Of a stretch of 31,941 nt of DNA, positions 22,890 through 29,036 are shown one piece after another (position 1 is the first letter of the stretch; each line of letters begins with the position of its first letter). Below the pieces are notes generated by a model. That model worked only from the letters and a program-made list of their open reading frames with translations, was not told where the DNA came from and ran no database searches. Origin of the DNA: a virus; IMG/VR virus record IMGVR_UViG_3300044946_000132, positions 1 to 31,941 of that record. One strand, given 5' to 3'. The position numbers and the translations under genes were made by a program.

Positions 22890-24907
22890 TTTTTGTACCT
22901 CGTGGACTGCCAGGTTTCGACGTTGATCGGGACTTTGATTTGCTCGGCCCACTCGACTGGTGCGCACATGATTTCTTTGAGCCTGTCTTCTGTGTACTCT
23001 CCATTATCAGGAACCTCGCACATGATTTCGTCGTGCACTGTAAGGACAATAGGCCAGCCCGCAGCTTCCAACCGCTCCATCGCCCTGCATAGTAGCTGCC
23101 TTGCAAGGGCCTGAACGACGTTCTCGGTTAGAATACCACCATAAGCATCCACCCATATCCATGCGCCCTGCTTTTTCGAGCGGTACTTCCATGCTGGCCT
23201 TATGTCTTCCTTCTCTGGTGTGCTCCACGGCATCCGCTTCATACATGGGCGAGGATCAAAATAATAGATGCACTTTCCATCAAGAAGACGGCACACCATA
23301 AAATCCTTACCCCCAACGGGCTTGATTTTGTACCCAATACCATGAGACCAGAAAGCCCGACCAGGATTATGTACAGCAGCAAGAGCAGCATCTTCCAGAC
23401 CTTTCCATAACCGGGGGACGAGGGGGGCGAAGGCTTTACGATAGGTGTCGATGCCGGCCTTGGCAAACTCATCACTCTCATTAGGACAGTAGCGCTTCTG
23501 ATATGTCTGCCACCCCATCTGAAAGCCGCAGCCGAGGAAGGTGTTCTTCCCGATCGTGTACTCTATAGGGTCTTTGTACTTGTCGATAGGCCGGCCATAG
23601 ATCAAGCCCGCCACATCACAGTAGGGGCTCAACCCCTTCGCCATCAACTCTGTCTTGTCGTGCTGCCCAGCTAAAGCCAGGACTATCCGTGCCTCAATAC
23701 CAGCGTAATCTCCAGCGATAAAAGTGCAACCATCCCCAGCCAGAAGAGCGTGGCGGAGTGACGCGACCACCAGTTCAAGGGGATCACAGGGGCGGCCGGC
23801 TCTAGTGAAGCCATGTAGGATTGCGGCGCGGTCCCCTGCAAGCACGGCACTAATCTTTTCTTCGACGGTTCCACCTTCAACATCTGATCCTCGCGGGAAA
23901 TTCTGGGGCTGGAGGATACGACCGGCCCATCGACCCGTAGCTGCCGCATGGTATTGGAGTAAGCCTCTTGCGCGTCCATCGAAGCCGACACATGCTTCCA
24001 TACGATCAAGCTTTTTGAGGGAGGAAGAGCCGACAAGCGCTCTAATGTCAAGTGCTCTTCTCGCGTCTTCGGGTAAAGTACCCAACTCTGAGAGTTCATC
24101 AGCCGGATCAGCTTCATCATCTTCTCCTAAAATCGCGGCGACGGTTTCTTTCTTTAGATTGGGGAGTTCGACGCCTTTATCCCCAAGCCACTGTAGAAAC
24201 TTAGCGCCCTGCGTGGGGTTTAGCCCTGTGATTTCCCTGAACTCTTGCACGAGTGGCGATGTACCATCTTTGACGAGGCGTTTTGCTGCCCGCACGAAGG
24301 GCAAGTCGATCTTGATGCCGCGCTGGTTAATAGCCTGGTCAATCTCCCAGACTTTCCTTTCGCAATCCGGTAGCTCACCCAGAGCATCATGCAAGTGAAC
24401 AGTGCCAACCACATCAATTCGATTGTAGTCATAAACCTTCTCCATTATCTCGGGTGTCTTGGCCGGCAGCATCCCCGTTTTCTTGCTGATCTTCGACAGG
24501 TCTAATGTAACCTTCCTCCCCTCCAAATCTTTTACAACCGGGAGACCAAGGACAATTAGAGCATGATCCAAGTCCAGTGGCAGAGCATGGAGCGCACATG
24601 CCGCTTGCGTATCCGACCAACGTGAAATAGGGATGGGAGCGAAACCAAAAACTGGAACCATTATCCATCGCCATATCGCCTGTTCAAATGATGCGTGGGA
24701 AACGAATTTAACTGAGGGGTCTGCTGCTAAGCGTCGGAGCAAATCGTCCGAAGCGGCGGTCGCGGGTGTCCACAAATTGTACGTATTATTTACGTGATAC
24801 ACTAGGGACAAGACTTCCGTGTTCGGGTCTTGCGCGTACCGATCAGCGCCGCAGAGCTTTAGGTCACATCCCAAAGAACAGGTTTCAAAGTCAAGTACAA
24901 CTTTCAT
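22886..24907 (-). CDS. Family A DNA polymerase with 3'-5' exonuclease domain
   Basis: Replicative polymerase of 673 residues. Exonuclease motifs: DFET (5-9), an exo II-like SHASFE (70-75) and YNRID (161-165). Polymerase motifs: TGRWAGRILQPQNFPRG (324-340), motif A GDYAGIEAR (399-407, Asp400), the O-helix region GKNTFLGCGF (453-462, Lys454) and motif C VHDE (624-627). It lacks a 5'-3' nuclease domain, as in T7-like replicases. ATG 24907 is chosen: GGGAG is 7 nt upstream and the protein then starts at the first exonuclease strand; in-frame ATGs at 24973 and 24931 would add a non-conserved extension. The ribosome-binding site lies inside a 19-bp inverted repeat, so expression is likely translationally controlled. 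Confidence 0.93.
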   Translation of the reverse strand: MKVVLDFETCSLGCDLKLCGADRYAQDPNTEVLSLVYHVNNTYNLWTPATAASDDLLRRLAADPSVKFVSHASFEQAIWRWIMVPVFGFAPIPISRWSDTQAACALHALPLDLDHALIVLGLPVVKDLEGRKVTLDLSKISKKTGMLPAKTPEIMEKVYDYNRIDVVGTVHLHDALGELPDCERKVWEIDQAINQRGIKIDLPFVRAAKRLVKDGTSPLVQEFREITGLNPTQGAKFLQWLGDKGVELPNLKKETVAAILGEDDEADPADELSELGTLPEDARRALDIRALVGSSSLKKLDRMEACVGFDGRARGLLQYHAAATGRWAGRILQPQNFPRGSDVEGGTVEEKISAVLAGDRAAILHGFTRAGRPCDPLELVVASLRHALLAGDGCTFIAGDYAGIEARIVLALAGQHDKTELMAKGLSPYCDVAGLIYGRPIDKYKDPIEYTIGKNTFLGCGFQMGWQTYQKRYCPNESDEFAKAGIDTYRKAFAPLVPRLWKGLEDAALAAVHNPGRAFWSHGIGYKIKPVGGKDFMVCRLLDGKCIYYFDPRPCMKRMPWSTPEKEDIRPAWKYRSKKQGAWIWVDAYGGILTENVVQALARQLLCRAMERLEAAGWPIVLTVHDEIMCEVPDNGEYTEDRLKEIMCAPVEWAEQIKVPINVETWQSTRYKK

Positions 24908-24914
24908 ATTGTTC

Positions 24915-25017
24915 TCCCTTATGCCTACCATCCGGGACGGCTTGCACCCTATGCGGCCAAATGGTTGGTCCACTCGGTCTGTTCATGCCCTCTATTTGGG
25001 ATGGTAGGCATAAGGGA
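24915..25017 (-). repeat. 19-bp perfect inverted repeat covering the polymerase ribosome-binding site
   Basis: Left arm TCCCTTATGCCTACCATCC (24915-24933) and right arm GGATGGTAGGCATAAGGGA (24999-25017) pair perfectly around a 65-nt loop. In the leftward mRNA the distal arm carries AAGGGA, the Shine-Dalgarno of DNA polymerase, so a hairpin would hide it. It may alternatively be an RNase III processing site. There is no target-site duplication visible that would suggest an insertion element. Confidence 0.8.
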
Positions 25018-25040
25018 AAAAGTGGGGGCTTTGCACCCCC
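25018..25040 (-). terminator. Intrinsic terminator (leaky) after the SSB gene
   Basis: On the minus strand, GGGGG (25040-25036), a 7-nt loop and CCCCC (25028-25024) are followed by ACTTTTTCCC, a 5-T tract. It stands between the SSB stop and the polymerase start. No promoter is evident downstream, so polymerase transcription likely depends on read-through, placing it below SSB in expression. Confidence 0.65.
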
Positions 25041-25053
25041 TCGGCCGTCCATG

Positions 25054-25114
25054 CGCGGCTCTGTACTCCCCCCGTTTACCAGGGGGCAACGGACATCCGT
25101 TTACCGGAGCCGCG
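25054..25114. other. Nested stem structure with repeated CCGTTTACC
   Basis: An outer 8-bp stem CGCGGCTC (25054-25061) / GAGCCGCG (25107-25114) encloses two inner stems: CCCCC/GGGGG (25069-25073 with 25082-25086) and AACGGA/TCCGTT (25088-25093 with 25096-25101). CCGTTTACC occurs twice in direct orientation, 25 bp apart (25072-25080, 25097-25105). It lies in the non-coding 210-nt stretch 24908-25117, the longest gap in the replication unit. Candidate replication origin, protein-binding site or structured RNA. It is not a tRNA: no T-arm or anticodon arm can be drawn. Confidence 0.5.
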
Positions 25115-25117
25115 AGT

Positions 25118-25753
25118 TTAGAAGTCCGACTGAGGCACCTGGCCCGGACGGCTGCCGGGGAGATGAGCCTTATACACCAGGTCGGAGAAGGCAGTGGCAT
25201 CGTTCTGCCCACCGATACGATCACCCCGGCCCTGACTAAAGACCGAATTGAAGTACCCGGTGACACCACCACCAAACTCGGAGTAGGCTTTCAGGCTAAC
25301 CTCGGCGCGTACCAGAACGCCAGTGTAGAACTTGTCCTTCGCCGCAGCCACCAGGTCGGGGGTCGTGAGATTGGTGGCCTTGCCGTTCACCCAGCAACCC
25401 AGCATAGGCGGGCGAGCAGCCGTAGCATGAGCAGAGAACTGCACCTTGCCGGCGAGTGTCTTGCGCATCTTCTCGACGGTTGCAGCGTCCTTGCCCTTTT
25501 CAACTGCCTCTTTAATCAAAGTCCCGGCGCTTTTGAAAGGGATCTTTACCCCCTTGATATCCCCGCCGTGGGCATCGACCGTAAGAGCAATCAATGCTTC
25601 AAGGTCAGCGCTGTTTTCGGACAACAAGAGCTTGAGGTTGTAGCGGGGGTCGCCAGGCTTACCCTTCTCAGGGGTGTATCGGCTCGTCTCGAAGAGGTTG
25701 GAGAAATAGAGGATCGCATCCTCGGTCAGACGGTAGTTGAAATACTCTGCCAT
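25118..25753 (-). CDS. Single-stranded DNA-binding protein, DUF2815/T7 gp2.5-like
   Basis: 211 residues, matching the phage DUF2815 group that serves as replicative SSB. Features: a helical Ala/Lys-rich region (residues 76-100), beta stretches GKVQFSAHA and FYTGVLVRAEVSLKAYS (142-157), the family-typical GRGDRIGGQNDATAF (175-189), and an acidic-aromatic C-terminus (QVPQSDF) like the C-terminal tips by which SSBs bind partners. The ATG at 25753 has AAGGAAG close upstream, and three GTGAAA repeats cover this leader. Lying between the Cas4-like nuclease and DNA polymerase genes, it belongs to the replication/recombination module. Confidence 0.8.
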   Translation of the reverse strand: MAEYFNYRLTEDAILYFSNLFETSRYTPEKGKPGDPRYNLKLLLSENSADLEALIALTVDAHGGDIKGVKIPFKSAGTLIKEAVEKGKDAATVEKMRKTLAGKVQFSAHATAARPPMLGCWVNGKATNLTTPDLVAAAKDKFYTGVLVRAEVSLKAYSEFGGGVTGYFNSVFSQGRGDRIGGQNDATAFSDLVYKAHLPGSRPGQVPQSDF

Positions 25754-25779
25754 TTCACTTCCTTTTCACACAGTTTCAC
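25753..25779 (-). promoter_or_regulatory. Three phased GTGAAA repeats over the SSB ribosome-binding site
   Basis: On the minus strand GTGAAA occurs at 25779-25774, 25769-25764 and 25758-25753, with spacings of 10 and 11 nt. The last copy overlaps the A of the SSB ATG, and the Shine-Dalgarno AAGGAAG sits between the second and third. Regular spacing at the start of an ssDNA-binding-protein gene suggests an operator for translational or transcriptional control. Confidence 0.5.
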
Positions 25780-25788
25780 AATGGGGGT

Positions 25789-25827
25789 GGGGCTAATATT
25801 TAGCGTGTGTAAGCCCCCAGCCACACG
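25789..25827. other. Palindromic intergenic element before SSB
   Basis: The 80-nt gap 25754-25833 contains three overlapping inverted repeats: GGGGCT (25789-25794)/AGCCCC (25812-25817), GCTAA (25792-25796)/TTAGC (25800-25804) around TAT, and CGTGTG (25804-25809)/CACACG (25822-25827). They are mutually exclusive as RNA stems, so a switch or a dyad protein-binding site is possible. No T-tract follows, so it is not a standard terminator. Confidence 0.4.
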
Positions 25828-25833
25828 TCTTAC

Positions 25834-26961
25834 TCACTCATCTTCGCATACAAGGTTCGTAAAATCAATTGCGGTGCGGACAATAGCTTGGCGCTTGTCT
25901 GCTATCCCAACAACCGTAACACCAGGGTCCGGTGGTATGTGGGCAAACTCGGCGGTTAGCTGCTTCCCGTTCTCCAGGCGATCCTCGGCTTGCTTCGGGC
26001 TCATCGGCACGCTCATCCGAGGGGCTTGGTACCCCGGTATCCATTGTCGATCGGCTTTCTTCCTTACTATCTTCCACGGCCCCTCCTGTCCTGACAAGGC
26101 CCGCCTGCTCATCTCTGTGTAGACCGCCTTCAAGTAGATTTCGACGGCCTTACCAAGCTCGAACTCATACCCAAGCGCTTCATTAGATAACGTCTCCAGC
26201 GCCACGGTGGGAGCCGTCGCGGCAGCTTTTGATAGCGCACCAAGGACCGGGCATACAAGCTTGACCGGACAGAAGCGGCACCAGGAGCCTGGGATAACGT
26301 CTCCCTTGCCTTCCTGGGCCTTCCTGATGCCGGGTAAAAGCACATTGGTAGCCCAATATGATAATTTGCCGCCGGTAATACTCCATTCACGGATTATACC
26401 ATCCTTATGAAAGCCACGAGGTTGAACGATGACGAGATTGAAGATGTCTATTCCGGGATATCGGCACTGCAATCCGACGGCGTAATATTTGAGTTGCCCG
26501 TTGTCAATAACGTCAACGGCAATACCAACTCCGTGCTTGTAGTCGATGACTTCCGCGTAAATCCATATACCAGGTTCATCACCAGCGAGGAAATAAACGT
26601 CGATTGTTCCGTAAAACGCCGGTTCGTCCGGGTGCGTGACATGTTGCTCTACCTCCATTTCCACATAGGAGAAACGAGCGCGTAGCTGCTTCAACCTTTT
26701 CCACACGAAATCTATGTACTTCTGTACTCCCTCCACATGATCGGCTCGGAAGCGGCGGATACCCGGAGTAACAAATTCCCAGGCATCCAGGTTGTTGCGC
26801 AGGGCTTCGGAGGCAACCTCATGCGCGAGGGTGCCATCCACGCGATAGTCAGGCTCATCGCTTTCCTGCTCCAACCCGGCCCCCTTGATTAAGGAGACCG
26901 AGCCGGGGCAATTCAGGAAACGCTCTGTGCTGCTACCGCCTGTCTTACTATGGAAGGTCAA
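25834..26961 (-). CDS. Cas4/RecB-like PD-(D/E)XK nuclease (DUF2800-type)
   Basis: A 375-residue exonuclease-type protein. HSKTGGSSTERFLNCPGS (4-21) is the usual opening of this phage family. His47 (TLAHEV), Asp121 (GTIDVYF), the Asp140-x-Lys142 pair in EVIDYKHG and Gln156 in NGQLKYY form the RecB-type catalytic set. Cys18 with Cys228, Cys231 and Cys237 (WCRFCPVKLVC) would hold a Cas4/AddB-like Fe-S cluster. Start: the frame is open to 27051, but TTG 26961 gives exactly the family N-terminus. It overlaps the upstream stop by 14 nt and lacks a good ribosome-binding site, so coupling is likely. It probably resects DNA ends with the neighbouring SSB during recombination-dependent replication. Confidence 0.85.
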   Translation of the reverse strand: MTFHSKTGGSSTERFLNCPGSVSLIKGAGLEQESDEPDYRVDGTLAHEVASEALRNNLDAWEFVTPGIRRFRADHVEGVQKYIDFVWKRLKQLRARFSYVEMEVEQHVTHPDEPAFYGTIDVYFLAGDEPGIWIYAEVIDYKHGVGIAVDVIDNGQLKYYAVGLQCRYPGIDIFNLVIVQPRGFHKDGIIREWSITGGKLSYWATNVLLPGIRKAQEGKGDVIPGSWCRFCPVKLVCPVLGALSKAAATAPTVALETLSNEALGYEFELGKAVEIYLKAVYTEMSRRALSGQEGPWKIVRKKADRQWIPGYQAPRMSVPMSPKQAEDRLENGKQLTAEFAHIPPDPGVTVVGIADKRQAIVRTAIDFTNLVCEDE

Positions 26962-27595
26962 TGTGCAGTGTCTGAGCAAGGAGGTAGCGCAAAAACTCGG
27001 GTCGCCCCTCCATGCTGATGTCGGCGGCTTTCTTACCGCGCTCCCCAACAAACCGGGCGATCAGTTCACGGATTTCATCACCAATAGCGGTGTTGCCTTC
27101 CGCCAAGCCACGCTCCTGCCGAGCCGCACAAGCTGACCGCAGCATCTCATCCGTTGGAGCTAGGCTTTCCCCAGCCGAAGGCATCGAGGAGCTTTCGGTT
27201 GGCTTCGACGCCTCCCCAGATGGCGTAGGGTCCGCTGCACTCTTACGCCCGCGCTTCTTCGGGGCAGGCATACCGCTCTCGCCAGCGCCTACCTGATCGC
27301 TCTCAGGCATAGCAACAGCTTCTGCCTGGTGACGCTGCTCCACCGCGCTAGTGGTTGCTGCCAGGCGTTCCGGGGTCTCTACCACCAAAGGCATAGAGGC
27401 AGGAACCACTAGGCCGGATGGGGTGATGCCGAGGCTGGCAAAAACTTGCTGCTGAGCGAGGAGGCGAGCCTGTTCAGCTAGACCAGCCCCATCATCCTTG
27501 TCAGTGGAAAAGGTGATTTCAGCCTTGGCAACACGGTGCTGGAAATCGCCATCATTGATGCGCTTCTCGAAAGTGATGGTGCCATTAGTGATCAT
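26948..27595 (-). CDS. Beta-domain protein with AT-hook-like linker, unknown function
   Basis: A 215-residue protein. The N-terminus (MITNGTITFEKRINDGDFQHRV... AEITFS, residues 1-30) looks like a small beta domain with a pattern I associate with phage proteins encoded beside Cas4-like nucleases, but I cannot name a family. The middle is Ser/Pro/Ala-rich and disordered, with an AT-hook-like KKRGRK (113-118). The C-terminal 70 residues are helical and charged (EIRELIARFVGERGKKAADI). ATG 27595 with GGGGAG 7 nt upstream is chosen over the open frame to 27676. It overlaps the upstream gene by 11 nt. A DNA-binding accessory of the nuclease/SSB is my inference. Confidence 0.75.
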   Translation of the reverse strand: MITNGTITFEKRINDGDFQHRVAKAEITFSTDKDDGAGLAEQARLLAQQQVFASLGITPSGLVVPASMPLVVETPERLAATTSAVEQRHQAEAVAMPESDQVGAGESGMPAPKKRGRKSAADPTPSGEASKPTESSSMPSAGESLAPTDEMLRSACAARQERGLAEGNTAIGDEIRELIARFVGERGKKAADISMEGRPEFLRYLLAQTLHIDLP

Positions 27596-27884
27596 CGCGC
27601 ACTCCCCAAAAGGTGTAGAGTTCATCGGGCGTTCCGTAATCAAGATACCAACTCTGCCCATGCTCATCAAACCCAATGGGCTCGCGCTTGTTGTATTCGG
27701 CTTCGGCTCGCTTCATGTTTGCCTCAGCAGTGAACAAACTGTTAATTACTTCCTCGTCATTGAATACCTTTTCAAACTCTGCCCTGTGCTTAGCATCAAA
27801 TTCCGCTGCCTCGTAGCCTTGGTAAAAAGCCTCATCCAACAACCGATCAACCTCGGCTAACTGTTTGTTAGTGAACTTCCTCAT
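27585..27884 (-). CDS. Small charged protein, unknown (99 aa)
   Basis: Unrecognised. Acidic, helical N-terminal two-thirds (LAEVDRLLDEAFYQGYEAAEFDAKHRAEFEK as alternating charged helix), then an aromatic, Gly/Asp-rich end (GQSWYLDYGTPDELYTFWG). AAGGA lies 7 nt before ATG 27884, which overlaps the upstream stop by 4 nt (ATGA). Its own stop overlaps the next gene by 11 nt. The YxxGYEAA segment resembles the GYDDA repeats of the acidic protein at 29713-29910, a weak similarity. Confidence 0.65.
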   Translation of the reverse strand: MRKFTNKQLAEVDRLLDEAFYQGYEAAEFDAKHRAEFEKVFNDEEVINSLFTAEANMKRAEAEYNKREPIGFDEHGQSWYLDYGTPDELYTFWGVRDDH

Positions 27885-28039
27885 TTGGATTTCCTTCTAG
27901 GTTTGGCTTTGGAAAGCCTGCCATCTTCATAGGCTTGTTGCTCGGATATGATCCATTTGTCATAGAGAGGATGGAAAGGTCGCCCCTCCTCAAAATCTTC
28001 CTCGCCCATAGCGAAGAACTTTTGAAGTTGGGGGCTCAT
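27881..28039 (-). CDS. Small protein (52 aa), unknown
   Basis: A micro-gene, ATG 28039 to TGA 27881, with ATGA overlaps at both ends. The peptide has a hydrophobic-aromatic N-terminal helix (LQKFFAMGEEDFEEG), a central HPLYDKWIISEQQAYEDGR, and a strongly basic tail (KAKPRRKSK). Segments such as Y-DKW and Q-AYEDGR look like real conserved protein, not chance. A nucleic-acid or protein-binding role may be guessed from the basic tail; nothing further is supported. Confidence 0.65.
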   Translation of the reverse strand: MSPQLQKFFAMGEEDFEEGRPFHPLYDKWIISEQQAYEDGRLSKAKPRRKSK

Positions 28040-28134
28040 CGGTTAGACATCATTAATGTTACGATAACCCCTACAGCGACCCCAACAAAATAAGTGAGTG
28101 TTGCTATCGCTTCTATGCTCATATAAAAGGTCAT
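28036..28134 (-). CDS. 32-residue single-span membrane peptide
   Basis: A micro-gene, ATG 28134 to TGA 28036, held by 4-nt ATGA overlaps on both sides (28131-28134 and 28036-28039). Residues 6-28 form one hydrophobic helix (SIEAIATLTYFVGVAVGVIVTLM) ending in SNR. An internal ATG at 28122 is an alternative start. It is the second of three tiny membrane peptides in the leftward operon. Function unknown. Confidence 0.6.
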   Translation of the reverse strand: MTFYMSIEAIATLTYFVGVAVGVIVTLMMSNR

Positions 28135-28337
28135 ACTGACACCACTGGGAGATTGTCCAATTGCACCCATCTGCCTGTTTGATAGGCCCAAGCGGTTCCA
28201 TCTGTTGCCACGGCATAAAGCAGGCCCAAACACTCCGTCAGGCTGGCGAACTTACGGGGTGCTGGCTTGTATTGAGCAGCCTGCTTTACGACGACGGCGG
28301 CGAGTGCAGCACCTTCGGCTTGTATATCAAAACCCAT
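28131..28337 (-). CDS. Small protein, unknown (68 aa)
   Basis: Unrecognised. A strong Shine-Dalgarno AGGAGG stands 9 nt before ATG 28337. The N-terminal half is Ala/Val-rich helix (GAALAAVVVKQAAQY, about 9-23); the C-terminal half is strand-like with aromatics (LLYAVATDGTAWAYQTGRWVQL). It overlaps the upstream 35-residue ORF by 11 nt and the downstream membrane peptide gene by 4 nt. No membrane span or signal peptide is convincing. Confidence 0.65.
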   Translation of the reverse strand: MGFDIQAEGAALAAVVVKQAAQYKPAPRKFASLTECLGLLYAVATDGTAWAYQTGRWVQLDNLPVVSV

Positions 28338-28434
28338 AGTTTATTCCTCCTAAAACGGGGTCGTGCATCCCCATCCACATATTAACCCACTCACGCCACA
28401 TGTCGCGATAGGACAAGAAAGCTGAGAGGGTCAT
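28327..28434 (-). CDS. Trp/Met-rich micropeptide (35 aa)
   Basis: ATG 28434 to TGA 28327. The peptide MTLSAFLSYRDMWREWVNMW then MGMHDPVLGG is aromatic and Met-rich, resembling an amphipathic membrane-surface helix. The start overlaps the upstream TGA (ATGA, 28431-28434); the end contains the Shine-Dalgarno of the next gene and overlaps it by 11 nt, an overlap length used four times in this operon. Short length keeps confidence moderate. Confidence 0.5.
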   Translation of the reverse strand: MTLSAFLSYRDMWREWVNMWMGMHDPVLGGINYGF

Positions 28435-28586
28435 CGCTTCTGCGCAGTCTTCGCCTTCTTAACAGGCGCGAGTAGATTGACGGAACTAGTGCTAGTGCCT
28501 CGGGCGTCAACGCGACCTTTCTTCGGGCCGAGGCGTTCCTGCTTAGCAGCCTTGCGGCGGTTCCTCGCGATACAACAGACACTCAT
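28431..28586 (-). CDS. Small very basic protein (51 aa)
   Basis: ATG 28586 to TGA 28431. About 15 of 51 residues are Lys/Arg (ARNRRKAAKQERLGPKKGR and VKKAKTAQKR), with a CC pair at residues 4-5. Likely nucleic-acid binding by charge. Its start overlaps the upstream stop by 4 nt and its stop overlaps the next start by 4 nt. A competing frame starting at GTG 28582 is judged spurious because this frame gives both junctions. Confidence 0.6.
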   Translation of the reverse strand: MSVCCIARNRRKAAKQERLGPKKGRVDARGTSTSSVNLLAPVKKAKTAQKR

Positions 28587-28741
28587 GAGAGACCGTCCAC
28601 TTTATCAAGGACATCACTGAGAGTACCGTGCTCATCAAGAGCGCGAAGCGCAGCCCAAAAATCCTCTGCGCTCTCTTCATCGAGGTTAAGACACCCTTCC
28701 TTTATGCAGGTGAGGCAGTGGATAAAGTCTTCATAGCTCAT
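28583..28741 (-). CDS. Small acidic protein, paralogue of the next gene upstream (52 aa)
   Basis: ATG 28741 to TGA 28583 with ATGA overlaps at both ends. The core LTCIKEGCLNLDEESAEDFW followed by L-x-x-L and a DVLDKV tail aligns with the 55-residue product of 28738-28905 (LTYLKKGMVNLTDETAKDFF). Acidic, helical, with three cysteines (residues 9, 12, 17). Function unknown. The pair is a clear tandem duplication, which implies a conserved fold. Confidence 0.65.
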   Translation of the reverse strand: MSYEDFIHCLTCIKEGCLNLDEESAEDFWAALRALDEHGTLSDVLDKVDGLS

Positions 28742-28905
28742 AGGATTGCCTGCACTTCTTCTAGAAGTTCGCCTAACTCCATATTGAAATAGGCGTCGTA
28801 AAGAGAGTTGAAAAAGTCCTTTGCGGTTTCGTCGGTCAAATTCACCATGCCTTTTTTAAGATAGGTCAATTCCTCTAGAAGCTGGTCTACCTTCATACGG
28901 CTCAT
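28738..28905 (-). CDS. Small acidic protein, paralogue of its downstream neighbour (55 aa)
   Basis: ATG 28905 to TGA 28738, with AAGGGA 8 nt upstream. Residues 12-46 share the pattern L-T-x-[LI]-K-[KE]-G-x-x-NL-x-[DE]-x-[TS]-A-[KE]-DF with the 52-residue neighbour, and both end with an acidic LL/VL-[ED]-[EK]-V helix. It begins in an ATGA overlap with the upstream 44-residue gene. Likely a small helical protein-binding factor; no family is recognised. Confidence 0.65.
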   Translation of the reverse strand: MSRMKVDQLLEELTYLKKGMVNLTDETAKDFFNSLYDAYFNMELGELLEEVQAIL

Positions 28906-29036
28906 AACATTTTCCCTTCCTGGGCTGCCTTGTCCGCTTCGTCAACGATATCGCGCAGGCGACGCTTTGTCATCTCCATCAGTCTGAGATAATTCCAGAG
29001 CCGGCGCGCGTTCAGCGCATCAAGCGCATAATTCAC
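28902..29036 (-). CDS. Small basic helical protein (44 aa)
   Basis: GTG start 29036 overlaps the upstream TGA (GTGA, 29033-29036); TGA at 28902 overlaps the next ATG by 4 nt. The peptide is an almost continuous charged helix: ALDALNARRLWNYLRLMEMTKRR then LRDIVDEADKAAQEG. Possibly a coiled-coil or nucleic-acid binding peptide. Supported mainly by the two coupled junctions. Confidence 0.6.
   Translation of the reverse strand: MNYALDALNARRLWNYLRLMEMTKRRLRDIVDEADKAAQEGKML

Noticed and set aside
23724-24398. Plus-strand open frame of 224 codons inside DNA polymerase
   Set aside because: Covers conserved polymerase and exonuclease coding on the other strand; Ser/Ala/Arg-rich mirror product.
24915-25017. 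Small transposable (MITE-like) element bounded by 19-bp terminal repeats
   Set aside because: No flanking target duplication and no second copy in the window; one arm serves as the polymerase ribosome-binding site, favouring a regulatory hairpin.
25054-25114. Possible tRNA or tRNA-like cloverleaf
   Set aside because: There is a closing stem and two inner stems but no T-loop GTTC-type sequence, no anticodon arm and the wrong length on both strands.
24965-26122. Long plus-strand open frame (385 codons) antisense to SSB and the Cas4-like nuclease
   Set aside because: Both opposite-strand genes have clear catalytic or family motifs. The plus-frame product is a low-complexity mirror with no recognisable domain.
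28391-28582. 63-codon minus-strand frame starting at GTG 28582
   Set aside because: The overlapping frame from ATG 28586 has 4-nt coupled junctions at both ends, which fits the operon; this frame has neither.
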